DNA of 64,000 nucleotides from Vagococcus fluvialis (GCF_003337315.1 NZ_QPJV01000007.1:1-64000); one strand, 5' to 3'. Shown: positions 54,851 through 64,000, counted from the first letter of the stretch. Made by a program: numbers and translations. Notes: generated by a model not told the origin, from the letters alone.

Positions 54851-57800
54851 TTGATAGGAAAAGATTTTCAAAGGAAAAAAATGTTTTTAGATGTTCGTTT
54901 ATTTGTTTTGGTATTATTTTTTTTATTTGTAGGTGTGACGTCATACTCGCAAGCTGCAGAACCTGAAACTAAAGTTATTATTCATTATGAAGCTCCAGAT
55001 AAGGAAAAAGACTTAGAGAGAACAATTTGGTTATGGGCTGATAATGAAGCTGGTCAAGAATTAGCATTTACAGGTCAAGATAAATTTGGTAAATACGCAG
55101 AAGTTAGTGTACCAGGGATTCATGAAAAAGTAGGGTTTTTGATTAAGTCAAAAGGGGATTGGTCATATCAGTCACCTGATCAATGGATCGATACCTCAAG
55201 TGGGAAAGTTCATGTTTGGTTAGATAAAGATGGTGAGCTATCTTATACACCTAAAAATGAAGAAACTGCTCCTAAGACAGATAAATTAAATGTTAGAGTG
55301 CATTATTATAGAAGTGCTAATGATTATGACAATTGGAATATATGGTATTGGTTAGAAGGAAAAGATGGAAAACAAGCTGCTTTCGCTGAAACAGATTCCT
55401 TTGGCCAAGTTGCGGAATTTGAATTAAGTGGTGAAGATTTTTCAAAATTTAATTTTTTAATTAGAAAAAGTTCTGCGACTAATGAATGGGAAGAAAAAGA
55501 TGGTGACGATCGAGTCGTTTATGTTTCTCAAAATCAAAATGAAATGGATGTTTGGATTATGGAAGGAGATAAAATGGTTTATGGATCGTCTGATTTTATC
55601 GTAAAAGATCAAGGTGTTAAAGGAGCTACAATCGAGAAATTATCTCAAATAGATGTTACTTTCACGAAGAAGGAAGAACTAGAAAATTTGCAAAAATATT
55701 CTATTAAATTGATGTCTGAAGGTAAAGAAATTGCGATTAAAAACATGACAGGAGATAAAGAAAAACTAACCAATCGTGTTTCAATCGAAGTAAACGAAGT
55801 TATTGATTTACAGAAAGAATATTATATTGTAACTGAAAATCAAGATAAAATACCTGTTGGATTAGGTGGTGTTGTAAGAACCAGTGAATTTGATGAAACT
55901 TATGCTTATGACGGTAAATTAGGAGCTCTTTATTCAAAAGAAAAAACAGACTTTGTTCTTTGGGCACCAACAGCAAGTCAAGTTGAATTAGTTCTCTATC
56001 AGGATCAGACAGAAGCTAGTCCCGAAAAAGAGAGCATTGTTATGGAAAGAAAAGAAAAAGGAACTCATAAAGTGAGTGTTCTAGGTGATCAAGCAGGTAC
56101 AGCTTATACTTATCGCTTAACATTCCCTGATGGAAAAGTAAATGAGTCAACAGATCCATATGCAACATCAGCAATTGTTAATGGAAATCATTCAGTAGTG
56201 GTTAATCCAAATGAAGTAGCTCTAGAAAATTTCAATCGAATGCCAGCTTTTACAAATCCAGTTGATGCTATTATTTATGAAGCTCATATAAGGGATTTAT
56301 CTATCTCTCCAGATAGTGGTATTAAAAATAAAGGTAAGTTTTTAGGTGTTATTGAAGAAGGAACAAAAAATGAAACTGGTCAGTCAACTGGTTTAGATTA
56401 TATCAAATCACTTGGTGTGACTCACGTCCAATTTTTACCAATGTATGATTACCAAACTATTGATGAGAGCAGACCAAATGACCCACAATACAACTGGGGT
56501 TATGATCCTAAAAATTATAACGTCCCTGAAGGTTCATACAGTACTGATAGTACAGATCCGACAAAGCGTGTTACAGAGATGAAACAGATGATTAAAGGAC
56601 TTCATGATAATAATATTCGAGTGATTATGGATGTTGTTTACAATCATGTATATGAAGCAGGTAGTCATGCTTTTAATAAAACTGTACCAGGTTATTACTT
56701 TAGATATAATACTGATGGTAGTTATGCCAATGGAACAGGTGTTGGAAATGATGTAGCTTCAGAGCGTAAAATGGCTCAAAAATATATAGTTGATAGTGTA
56801 ATATATTGGGCTGAAAATTATAATTTAGATGGTTTCCGTTTTGATTTAATGGGTATATTAGATGTGGAAACCATGAATCTGGTTCGTAGTGAATTAGATA
56901 AAATCGATCCTTCTATTATTATTTTAGGAGAGGGATGGAATATGGGAACTCCTCTAGATGATTCTCAAAAGGCTATTCAGAAAAATGCAAATATTATGCC
57001 AGGAATTGCCCACTTCAATGATTCAATTCGTGATTCAGTTAAAGGTAGTGTTTTTGATAGAACAGAACCAGGTATGATTAATGGAAAATCTGAATTAGAA
57101 AAATTAGTTGCTCAAAATATGTTAGGTGCAAGTGGTTTAGAGGGATACACGAGTCCTTCCCAAGTTATACAATATGTAGAAGCGCACGATAACTTAACTT
57201 TATACGATAAATTAAGTTTGACTAATCCAACTGATACTAATGAGCAAAGAATAAAACGCCATTCATTAGGAACAGGAATGATGTTAGTATCTCAAGGAGT
57301 ACCGTTTATTCATGCAGGACAAGAATTTTTACGTACAAAAGATGGAGATGAAAATAGTTATAAATCACCAGACAGTGTGAATCAATTTGATTGGAGTCGA
57401 CCAGAAATCTATCGTGATTCTGTTGAATTATTTAAATCTCTAGTATCCTATCGAAAAAATGAGCCACTTCTTCGCATAGATAATTATAATGATATTAAGG
57501 ATAAGGCCAAACTTGTTAAAGCCGAAGACAATATTATTATTTATGAGTTGAAAGGTGAAGAAAAAGAATTATTAATTTCTATTAACGCAAATGAAGTAGA
57601 AAAAGAAATTGATAAACAACTAACCAAAGATTTTAAAGTAGTATTGTCTAATCAATTAGAAAATGAAACTTATCAGGAAGGTGTTATGCTGCCACTCAGT
57701 TTAACTGTCTATGAAAAATCTTTAACAACCGAAGAAACTAAAACAAGTGAATCTAAAGAGACAGAAGAAACAAATAGTACAAAAGAAAAAGAGAAAGAAA

Positions 57801-57943
57801 CTGAAACAAGTACAAGCGATTCTTCACTAACTAAAAGAAATTCAGAGAATTTACCAAAAACTGGTGAAAAGAAAACTATTTTTGCTATAGTTGGCTTATT
57901 AACGCTTGCAAGTGGCTTTTTACTATTTAGAAAACGATTATAA
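54851..57943 (+). CDS. pulA: LPxTG-anchored type I pullulanase
   Basis: Cell-wall debranching enzyme that cuts alpha-1,6 bonds of pullulan, starch or glycogen. The 1030-aa product has a signal peptide (cleavage near residue 36), two CBM41 modules (about 38-140 and 147-250), an N-terminal pullulanase domain, CBM48 (about 355-450) and a GH13 barrel with YNWGYDPKNYNVPEGSY, nucleophile Asp665 (GFRFD), acid Glu694 (ILGEGW) and Asp780 (EAHDN). A Ser/Thr/Glu linker leads to LPKTG at 1001-1005, a hydrophobic helix and RKR. The start is TTG at 54851 behind AAAGGAG; an ATG at 54881 is possible. MalR- and cre-like sites precede it. Confidence 0.92.
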   Translation: MIGKDFQRKKMFLDVRLFVLVLFFLFVGVTSYSQAAEPETKVIIHYEAPDKEKDLERTIWLWADNEAGQELAFTGQDKFGKYAEVSVPGIHEKVGFLIKSKGDWSYQSPDQWIDTSSGKVHVWLDKDGELSYTPKNEETAPKTDKLNVRVHYYRSANDYDNWNIWYWLEGKDGKQAAFAETDSFGQVAEFELSGEDFSKFNFLIRKSSATNEWEEKDGDDRVVYVSQNQNEMDVWIMEGDKMVYGSSDFIVKDQGVKGATIEKLSQIDVTFTKKEELENLQKYSIKLMSEGKEIAIKNMTGDKEKLTNRVSIEVNEVIDLQKEYYIVTENQDKIPVGLGGVVRTSEFDETYAYDGKLGALYSKEKTDFVLWAPTASQVELVLYQDQTEASPEKESIVMERKEKGTHKVSVLGDQAGTAYTYRLTFPDGKVNESTDPYATSAIVNGNHSVVVNPNEVALENFNRMPAFTNPVDAIIYEAHIRDLSISPDSGIKNKGKFLGVIEEGTKNETGQSTGLDYIKSLGVTHVQFLPMYDYQTIDESRPNDPQYNWGYDPKNYNVPEGSYSTDSTDPTKRVTEMKQMIKGLHDNNIRVIMDVVYNHVYEAGSHAFNKTVPGYYFRYNTDGSYANGTGVGNDVASERKMAQKYIVDSVIYWAENYNLDGFRFDLMGILDVETMNLVRSELDKIDPSIIILGEGWNMGTPLDDSQKAIQKNANIMPGIAHFNDSIRDSVKGSVFDRTEPGMINGKSELEKLVAQNMLGASGLEGYTSPSQVIQYVEAHDNLTLYDKLSLTNPTDTNEQRIKRHSLGTGMMLVSQGVPFIHAGQEFLRTKDGDENSYKSPDSVNQFDWSRPEIYRDSVELFKSLVSYRKNEPLLRIDNYNDIKDKAKLVKAEDNIIIYELKGEEKELLISINANEVEKEIDKQLTKDFKVVLSNQLENETYQEGVMLPLSLTVYEKSLTTEETKTSESKETEETNSTKEKEKETETSTSDSSLTKRNSENLPKTGEKKTIFAIVGLLTLASGFLLFRKRL

Positions 57944-57964
57944 AAATTAAATAAAATTTTAGTG

Positions 57965-58001
57965 AAACAAGAGTAATTTGATATTTGCTCTTGTTTTTTT
58001 T
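57965..58001 (+). terminator. Terminator of pulA
   Basis: Stem AAACAAGAG/CTCTTGTTT with a 14-base loop, then eight T. Confidence 0.75.
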
Positions 58002-58100
58002 GTTGCTCTTTTTTCAATGATAATCATAGTGCTTAAGTCTGATTACATCATTTATAGAGAATGTTATTCTAAAGTAGTATAGTTAAGGAGGGCATTTAAA

Positions 58101-58720
58101 ATGACTAAGTTAGTGTTGCTACATAGGTTAGGTCAAACTGGTGCAGATTGGTATGGTGTTACTAACAATTTAAAACAAAACTATATGATTATTGATTTTT
58201 TACTAATTTAGATACTGATTCAGAAGTCACACTAGAAAGTATTTATTTAGAAGTATCTAAAAAGCTTGATGAATTAACTGAGCCTTTTTATTTATGCGGC
58301 CTGTCCTTAGGTGGCTTATTGACATTAATGTATATAACTCGAAAAAGAAATGATAATCTTAAGGGAATTATAGTATCAGGTGCTATTTATAAATCAATTC
58401 CTAATTGGTTAAGTATTTTTCAGAGTTTTGTTTTTAAAATAATGCCAAAATCAAATTTTCAATCAATGGGATTAAGTAAAAAACAAGTTATAAATTTAAT
58501 GAAATCAGTTGATATTAATTTAGAAACTGACTTAGCTAAAGTGGAACTACCTTCTTTAATTATTTGCGGTGAAAAAGATAGAATTAATATGAAATCATCA
58601 AAAGAAATAAACAAACTCATAAAAAATTCAAATTTACAAATAATTGATAACGCTGGTCATGAAATAAACAAAGAGCAACCTTTAAAGTTTGCTGAAGTAC
58701 TTAATAATTTTATCAATTAA
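58101..58720 (+). pseudogene. Frameshifted alpha/beta hydrolase
   Basis: ATG at 58101 has RBS AAGGAGG and begins MTKLVLLHRLGQTGADWYG, an alpha/beta-hydrolase N-terminus, but stops at 58209-58211. The rest continues in another frame: nucleophile motif GLSLGGL, acid-loop IICGEKDRIN and catalytic His in NAGHEINKEQP, ending at 58720. A tract of six T at 58196-58201 lies at the junction; seven T would restore one frame of about 206 codons (reading D-F-F-T-N-L-D there). So it is a one-base loss in a homopolymer: a mutation, a slippage-controlled gene or a sequencing error. All catalytic motifs remain intact. Confidence 0.8.
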
Positions 58721-58747
58721 GGTAAAACAGTGTAAGGAGAGATGTTT

Positions 58748-59350
58748 ATGAAAACAATTAATGACTACAAAAATAATTTTAAATCAACTGATTTAAAGGA
58801 TCAGGTTAAGGAGTTTTTAATATATTATAAAAAAGAAGATATAATAATTCATTCTTTTGAAGTTGCCGAAGAAGCAAAAAAATTAGCTGAAAAGTTTAAT
58901 GAGTCTTCTGAAAAAGCATTTATAGCAGGTTTATTACATGATATTAGTGTTGTGATACCAAATGAGGAAAGAGTAGAACTTCAAGAATATTTAAATGAAG
59001 AAGTATTAGAAGAAGAAAGAATACTACCTATGATTCTTCATCAAAAACAATCAGTTTTTATCGCAAAAGAGCTGTTTGGAATCAAGGATAAAGAAATTCT
59101 TTCGGCCATAGAGTGCCATACAACTCTAAGAAAAGATGCTAGCCATTTGGATAAAATTGTATTTATTGCGGATAAAGTTAAGTGGGATAGAGATGATAGT
59201 GCTCCTTACTTAGTTGAATTAAACAAAGCATTAAAAAGTTCACTTGATGATGGTTGTCGTGTTTATATCAATTGGGCTTTATCAGATATTATTGTTATGC
59301 ATCCTTGGCTTAGTAGTGGAATGTCTGATTTAGGTATGATATGCAAGTAG
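58748..59350 (+). CDS. HD-domain protein, YqeK-like
   Basis: The 200-aa HD hydrolase has His in IIHSFEVAEEAKKLAEKF, LLHDIS (HD pair), HQKQSVFIAKELFGIKD, IECHTTLRKDASHLDKIVFIADKV. This order matches YqeK-type phosphohydrolases (bis(5'-nucleosyl)-tetraphosphatase in some species). The start is ATG at 58748, eight bases after GGAG; another ATG at 58742 is too close. It lies 27 bases after the hydrolase pseudogene. It is not next to nadD, the usual neighbour of yqeK, so it may be a paralogue. Confidence 0.75.
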   Translation: MKTINDYKNNFKSTDLKDQVKEFLIYYKKEDIIIHSFEVAEEAKKLAEKFNESSEKAFIAGLLHDISVVIPNEERVELQEYLNEEVLEEERILPMILHQKQSVFIAKELFGIKDKEILSAIECHTTLRKDASHLDKIVFIADKVKWDRDDSAPYLVELNKALKSSLDDGCRVYINWALSDIIVMHPWLSSGMSDLGMICK

Positions 59351-59380
59351 TAATAATTTATATAGAAAGTAGGATCAAAA

Positions 59381-59596
59381 ATGAGTAATTATACGTTAAG
59401 TGACTATGAAGCAGCTAAAAAATCTTTGAGTTCAACATTAAGAAAAATAGAAAAAGCAATTGTTTTACTGGAAGAAAAGCAAGCTGAAGGGAAAAATTTA
59501 AAAGCTCAAATAATTTTATCTAAGGAGAGAGTAAAAGCTCTTAGCATATCACTAGACTTAATTGAGAAAGAAATCATTAATTTAACTAAAATCTAA
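59381..59596 (+). CDS. Small coiled-coil protein, 71 aa
   Basis: Unrecognised. Nearly all helical with heptad-like spacing of Leu/Ile (SLSSTLRKIEKAIVLLEEKQ; LKAQIILSKERVKALSISL), no membrane segment or signal. SD is GAAAGTAGGA. It lies 30 bases after the HD gene and before the nucleotidase promoter. Confidence 0.55.
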   Translation: MSNYTLSDYEAAKKSLSSTLRKIEKAIVLLEEKQAEGKNLKAQIILSKERVKALSISLDLIEKEIINLTKI

Positions 59597-59617
59597 ATGT
59601 TAAATTAACGCGAGTTA

Positions 59618-59646
59618 TTGAAAACGTTCTCTTAAAATGGTATAGT
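59618..59646 (+). promoter_or_regulatory. Nucleotidase promoter with overlapping cre
   Basis: -35 TTGAAA (59618-59623), 17 bp, -10 TATAGT (59641-59646) with extended TG at 59638-59639. The cre TGAAAACGTTCTCT (59619-59632), with its preceding T, matches WTGNAANCGNWNNCW at every position and covers the -35. CcpA repression is expected. Confidence 0.75.
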
Positions 59647-59684
59647 GCTCATGTGAAATAAAAATAAAAGGAGTAGATTTATTA

Positions 59685-62600
59685 ATGAAGAAAACAAAAT
59701 GGATAATAAATCGGTTGTTGGTTTTAACTTTATTATCTGGAACAATTGGTTCGACACTTCCTGTTATCTCTTATGCAGAAGAAGTCCAGAATCAAGTTGT
59801 AGAAACTCAAGAAGTTCCTACAAAGGAAACAGACGAGCAACTGACTCATGTAACAGAGGTTGAATCTAAGGAAGTTGATACTCAAACGTCAACAGAAAAT
59901 ACTGATGATCAAATTATTACTCTTCCAAAAGAGATTCAATCAACAACTGAAACTAGTATTGATGAATCTAGTAAATCAGAAATAAAAAAAGAAGTTAAGG
60001 AAAGTAAAAAAATTCCAGTTCAAATTCTTGGGATTAACGATTTCCACGGTGCATTAAGTTCAACTGGTACAGCAAGCATAGAATCTCGCTTTAGTAAGGT
60101 AGGTAAATCATTTTACCTAGCAAGTGAATTTAATGCTGCAAAGGCAAAATTTATGGCTGACAATCCAGATGGAGAAAGTATTCGTGTGCAAGCTGGGGAC
60201 TTAGTTGGAGCAAGCCCTTCTAATTCATCTCTTTTACAAGATGAACCAACTATTAAAGCAATGAATCGAATGAATATCGAATATGGTATTTTAGGAAATC
60301 ATGAATTTGATGAAGGATTAGATGAATTTGACCGTATTATTAAAGGTGGCGCTGCAGTTGGTGATTACTTTAATAGTATTACTCAAAACTATCCGAAAGA
60401 ACCTTCAACTATGCAAATTCTTTCAGCTAATATTTTTGAAAAGGATGGTTCAATACCAAAAGGATATCAACCATACGCTGTTAAAGAAATAGGTAGCGGG
60501 GATGATAAAGTAAAAATTGGTTTTATTGGAGTTGTAACTGAGGAAATCCCTAACTTAGTTTTAAGAAAACATGTTGAAAATTACACATTTGAAGATCCTG
60601 CAACAGCCATCGTTAATAATGCAAAAATTTTACGTGAAAAAGAAGGCGTAAATGCTATTGTAGTTATTGGTCATACTGGAGCAACTCAAAATGGCAGCTC
60701 AATCTCAGGAGAAACTGCTGGAATTATTGATAAAATGAATCAAATAGATCCTGAAAATAGTGTAGATGCTTATTTTGCGGGACATAGTCATTCTTATGCA
60801 AATGCAGAGTACAATGGTGTCCGTGTAATTCAAAGTACTGCACAAGGGAAAGCATTTGCAGATGTCGTTGGTGAAATCGATGTTGAAACAAAAGATTTTG
60901 TTAATGCACCAAGTGGTGTTGTTAAACCAGTTTTAAACGATGTATCTACACCAGTTTCTTCTTTAGTACCAGACGCAAGTGTTAAAGCATTAGTTGATGA
61001 AGCAGATACTTTAGTTGAAACAGTAACTGAAGAAATTATCGGTAAATCAGCAACTAAAGAGACAATTTCAAGAGCTGTGAATAATGGAAATGATCAAGAA
61101 TCGGCAGTTGGAAATTTAATTACTGATGGTCAATTACAAGCTGCGAGAAAAGAAAACTTTGATGGCGGCGTTCACTTTGCCATGACAAACAATGGGGGCA
61201 TTCGTGCTGATTTAGAAGTTGATCAAAATGGAGATATTACATGGGGAGCAGCTCAAGCTGTACAACCTTTTGGTAATATTATGCAAGTGGTATCAATAAA
61301 AGGTTCTGATATTGTTGAAGCTTTGAATCAACAATTCAAAGAGTTTTACTTCTTGCAAATAGCTGGTATGAGATACACATATACTGGTGAAAAAATTGAA
61401 GAAAAAGACGAATCCGGAAAAGTTATTAAAACAACAGATACAAGAAAAGTTAAAGATGTATTTGAAGTAACTGCTGATGGAAAAGAAATTCCATTAGATT
61501 TAGAGAAAAATTATAATATTGTAATAAATGATTTTCTTTTTGGTGGTGGTGACGGATTTACAGCCTTTACTAAAGGTTCTTTATTAGGAGCACTTGACCC
61601 AGATACAGATATTTTTGTTAAGTATATTAAAGAATTGAATGTGGTTTCAGCTAAAGTTGAAGGTCGTAAAAAAGTAGCAACTGAAAGTAAAGACAAACAA
61701 TTAACCATTATTGGTACAACTGATGTTCACGGAAATCTATGGGACTTTTCTTATGAAGATAACCAACAAAAGGATTTAGGCTTAGCTAAAGTAAGTGGCT
61801 ATGTGAATGAAGTTCGTAGTGAAAAAGGTCAAGATAATGTTGTATTAATTGATAGTGGTGACATGATTCAAGGAACTATCATGACAGATGAACTGTATAA
61901 TGTTAAAGCAGATTTACAAAAAGATGTTCATCCAATGATTGCCGGCATGAACTACATGAAATATGACTCAATGACTTTAGGGAACCATGAGTTTAACTTT
62001 ACAACTGATTTAATTAAAAAAGTTGAAAAAGACGCCAAATTCCCAATTCTTTCAGCTAATACTTATGTGAAAGAAACTGGTAAAAACTTTGTAGGTAGCT
62101 ACACTATGGTTAAAAAAGATGGCTTAAACGTTGCTATTTTAGGCCTAACAATTCCAGATATTCCTCATTGGGAAGGTGGAAAAGTAGATGCTTTAGAGTT
62201 TGTTGGTTTACAAAAAGAAGCTGAAAAGCAAGTTAAATTAATCAAAGCTAATGAGAAAGCAGATGTTATTATTGCAAGTATTCATGCTGGATTAAATAAT
62301 AGTAAACCAGAAAGTGCAGCAAAAAATGTAGTTGAAAATGTTCCAGAAATAGATGCTTATCTAATTGGACATGATCATGCAACAATTGCTACTCACTTAA
62401 AAGATAAGAATGGTGTTGACAAGCCTATTGGAGCTTCAAGAGATACAGGGGTTCAAGCCTCACGTATTGATCTAAATCTTGAGCAAGATGACAAAGGTAA
62501 ATGGAATGTAAAATCAAGTGATGTTATTAATAAAGATATGAAGGGGATTCCAACAGATAATGGATTAAGAGAAGCTACTAAAAAGTATCATGAGACAACA

Positions 62601-64000
62601 TTAGAATTTATTAATGCTGAGATTGGCCAAGCTAGTGCTGACTTCTTACCTCCACAACGTATTAAAGGAATTCCAGAAGCTCAAATGCAACCAACAGCTT
62701 TAATCTCTTTAATTAACAATGTTCAATTAAAAGCAATGGATGCAGATATTTCTGCAGCAGCTTTATTCCAAGCAAGTAGTGATTTACCACAAGGTCCAAT
62801 AACATATTCAAATATTTTTAATATTTATAAATATGCGAATACGTTAGTTGGTGTTGAAATTACAGGTACTAAATTAAAACAATATATGGAAAAACAAGCC
62901 GAGTATTATAACCAATATCAAGAAGGCGACTTAACTATTAGTTTTGGTGGGCCTAAAGAAGGGAATAATAAAATTCGTGCTTATGACTATGATATGTTCG
63001 TAGGTGTTGATTACAAGATTGATGTGTCAAAACCTGTTGGAGAAAGAATTGTTGATTTAACATATCAAGGAAAAGCTATTAAGGATGACCAAACATTTAA
63101 ATTAGCAGTTAATAATCACCGCTTTAGTGGTTTAGTGTCATCAGGTATTGTGAAAGAGTCTGATATTTACAAAGAATCAGATCCTGTGACCCTTAGAAAT
63201 ATGATTGTGGACTATATTAGAGAGCGTGGAACGATTAACCCTGAAGATGAAATTCATAGAAACTGGGAAATAATCGGTGCACCAGATTTAAATCATTATG
63301 TGAAACCTTTAGTAGTTGAAAAAATTAATAACGGAGAAATTGTGATTGAATCTAGTCCAAATGGTAGAACACCAAATATCAATACAATTCGCATTAGTGA
63401 TTTATTGAAACAAGGTATTTTAACTGAATCAGATTTAAATAAAAAATCTTTCTCTGTGTTACATACTAATGATATGCATGGTCGTATGGCGCCAGAGTAT
63501 AATGCAGATAAATCAGTTCAAAATACAATTGGTATGGCAAAATTAAAAACATTTAAAGATACTGAAATGCCAACATTGATGCTTGATGCTGGAGATGCTG
63601 TTCAAGGATTACCATTATCAAACTTCTCTAAAGGAGAAGACATGGTTAAAGCAATGAATGCTGTTGGATATGACGCAATGGCAGTAGGTAACCATGAGTT
63701 TGATTTTAGTTATGAGCAAGCAATGAAGTATAAAGATCAATTGAACTTCCCGATTTTAGCAGCAAATATTTATAAAGATGGTAAGCGTTCATTCCAACCA
63801 TATACTCATATTAAAAAACAAGGAATGAATTTCTTAGTTATTGGATTAACAACACCTGAAACGTATACAAAAACACACCCAAATAATATTAAAGGTGTAG
63901 ATTTTGAAGATCCAATTCCTGAAGCGAAAAAAGCCATTAAAGAAGCTAAAGCAGAGTATAAAGATGTTAAATTTGATCAAATTATTTTTGTCACTCATTT
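59685..64000 (+). CDS. Secreted multi-module nucleotidase/cyclic phosphodiesterase (partial)
   Basis: Runs off the right edge; at least 1438 residues. It has a signal peptide (1-33, ending SYA-EE), then an acidic Thr/Glu-rich stretch (34-105). Module 1: metallophosphatase (LGINDFHG, QAGDLVGA, GNHEFDEG) plus 5'-nucleotidase domain (MTNNGGIRADL, GGGDGFTAF). Module 2 from about 675: CpdB-like (GTTDVHGNLWD, DSGDMIQGT, GNHEFNF). Module 3 from about 1257: UshA-like (LHTNDMHGR, DAGDAVQG, GNHEFDF), cut by the edge. It should release phosphate and nucleosides from extracellular nucleotides and 2',3'-cyclic nucleotides, as YfkN does. RBS AAAGGAG. The anchor, if any, lies beyond the window. Confidence 0.88.
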   Translation, partial: MKKTKWIINRLLVLTLLSGTIGSTLPVISYAEEVQNQVVETQEVPTKETDEQLTHVTEVESKEVDTQTSTENTDDQIITLPKEIQSTTETSIDESSKSEIKKEVKESKKIPVQILGINDFHGALSSTGTASIESRFSKVGKSFYLASEFNAAKAKFMADNPDGESIRVQAGDLVGASPSNSSLLQDEPTIKAMNRMNIEYGILGNHEFDEGLDEFDRIIKGGAAVGDYFNSITQNYPKEPSTMQILSANIFEKDGSIPKGYQPYAVKEIGSGDDKVKIGFIGVVTEEIPNLVLRKHVENYTFEDPATAIVNNAKILREKEGVNAIVVIGHTGATQNGSSISGETAGIIDKMNQIDPENSVDAYFAGHSHSYANAEYNGVRVIQSTAQGKAFADVVGEIDVETKDFVNAPSGVVKPVLNDVSTPVSSLVPDASVKALVDEADTLVETVTEEIIGKSATKETISRAVNNGNDQESAVGNLITDGQLQAARKENFDGGVHFAMTNNGGIRADLEVDQNGDITWGAAQAVQPFGNIMQVVSIKGSDIVEALNQQFKEFYFLQIAGMRYTYTGEKIEEKDESGKVIKTTDTRKVKDVFEVTADGKEIPLDLEKNYNIVINDFLFGGGDGFTAFTKGSLLGALDPDTDIFVKYIKELNVVSAKVEGRKKVATESKDKQLTIIGTTDVHGNLWDFSYEDNQQKDLGLAKVSGYVNEVRSEKGQDNVVLIDSGDMIQGTIMTDELYNVKADLQKDVHPMIAGMNYMKYDSMTLGNHEFNFTTDLIKKVEKDAKFPILSANTYVKETGKNFVGSYTMVKKDGLNVAILGLTIPDIPHWEGGKVDALEFVGLQKEAEKQVKLIKANEKADVIIASIHAGLNNSKPESAAKNVVENVPEIDAYLIGHDHATIATHLKDKNGVDKPIGASRDTGVQASRIDLNLEQDDKGKWNVKSSDVINKDMKGIPTDNGLREATKKYHETTLEFINAEIGQASADFLPPQRIKGIPEAQMQPTALISLINNVQLKAMDADISAAALFQASSDLPQGPITYSNIFNIYKYANTLVGVEITGTKLKQYMEKQAEYYNQYQEGDLTISFGGPKEGNNKIRAYDYDMFVGVDYKIDVSKPVGERIVDLTYQGKAIKDDQTFKLAVNNHRFSGLVSSGIVKESDIYKESDPVTLRNMIVDYIRERGTINPEDEIHRNWEIIGAPDLNHYVKPLVVEKINNGEIVIESSPNGRTPNINTIRISDLLKQGILTESDLNKKSFSVLHTNDMHGRMAPEYNADKSVQNTIGMAKLKTFKDTEMPTLMLDAGDAVQGLPLSNFSKGEDMVKAMNAVGYDAMAVGNHEFDFSYEQAMKYKDQLNFPILAANIYKDGKRSFQPYTHIKKQGMNFLVIGLTTPETYTKTHPNNIKGVDFEDPIPEAKKAIKEAKAEYKDVKFDQIIFVTH

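Noticed and set aside
57709-58017. 102-codon minus-strand frame at the pullulanase C-terminus
   Set aside because: It mirrors the Thr/Glu/Lys linker of pullulanase (Ser/Val/Phe repeats) and covers its terminator; no RBS.
49357-59600. Prophage, transposon or integrative element
   Set aside because: The region is accessory in character, but I see no integrase, transposase, phage structural gene, terminal inverted repeats or tRNA attachment site.

Overview
The window is AT-rich DNA from a Gram-positive lactic acid bacterium (Lactobacillales). The Enterococcus/Vagococcus branch fits best: CcpA beside a class A PBP, a FabT-FabK type fatty-acid cluster in the order fabT-fabH-acpP-fabK-fabD-fabG-fabF-accB-fabZ-accC-accD-accA, T-box control of pheST, a YitT/FabT/LysA neighbourhood, LPxTG anchoring and many TTG starts behind strong Shine-Dalgarno sequences. 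The genus is inferred from gene content only. No rRNA, tRNA, CRISPR array, prophage or insertion sequence was seen.

Layout. 1-8.8 kb: ccpA, a bifunctional class A penicillin-binding protein on the minus strand, endonuclease IV, a YneF-type small membrane protein, and a heterodimeric ABC exporter with one degenerate ATP site. 8.9-19 kb: an M50-type membrane protease, then a maltodextrin locus: LacI-type regulator (MalR), two GH13 glucosidases, binding lipoprotein MdxE, permeases MdxF and MdxG, and a MalA-like DUF1189 protein. 19-21.8 kb (minus): RodA and a MATE transporter. 21.9-27.3 kb: trxB, phosphoglucomutase, an ArsR/CzrA-like zinc sensor, hom-thrB. 27.3-30.6 kb: YidC and acylphosphatase (minus), a TrmH-type methyltransferase, an HD hydrolase and an HxlR regulator. 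30.6-37.6 kb: T-box, pheS-pheT, DAHP synthase, hisC, a YitT protein. 37.6-47.6 kb: the complete type II fatty-acid synthesis and acetyl-CoA carboxylase operon, headed by two tandem promoters with three FabT boxes. 47.6-49.4 kb: lysA and a DUF59/SufT-like gene.

49.5-59.6 kb is the accessory part: unknown proteins, an Mga-like regulator, a HIT protein, a histidine phosphatase, a small membrane protein, a GNAT acetyltransferase, an LPxTG-anchored type I pullulanase, a frameshifted alpha/beta hydrolase, a YqeK-like HD protein and a small coiled-coil protein. From 59.7 kb to the right edge runs a very large secreted nucleotidase with at least three phosphoesterase modules; its end lies outside the window.

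How the genes work together. Cell-surface pullulanase would cut alpha-glucans to maltodextrins, MdxEFG (with an ATPase encoded elsewhere) would import them, and the two cytoplasmic GH13 enzymes plus phosphoglucomutase would feed glycolysis. A shared 14-bp palindrome (TGTTAYCGNTAACA) lies just upstream of the -35 of the malL, mdxE and pullulanase promoters. Its centre-to-promoter distances differ by one helical turn, which suggests one activator-type MalR regulon spread over more than 40 kb, with CcpA sites superimposed. No unambiguously new biological system is evident. The best leads are this MalR regulon architecture, the duplicated FabT promoter/operator module, the tri-modular nucleotidase, and the Mga-like regulator with an operator-like palindrome over its own promoter next to two unknown small proteins.
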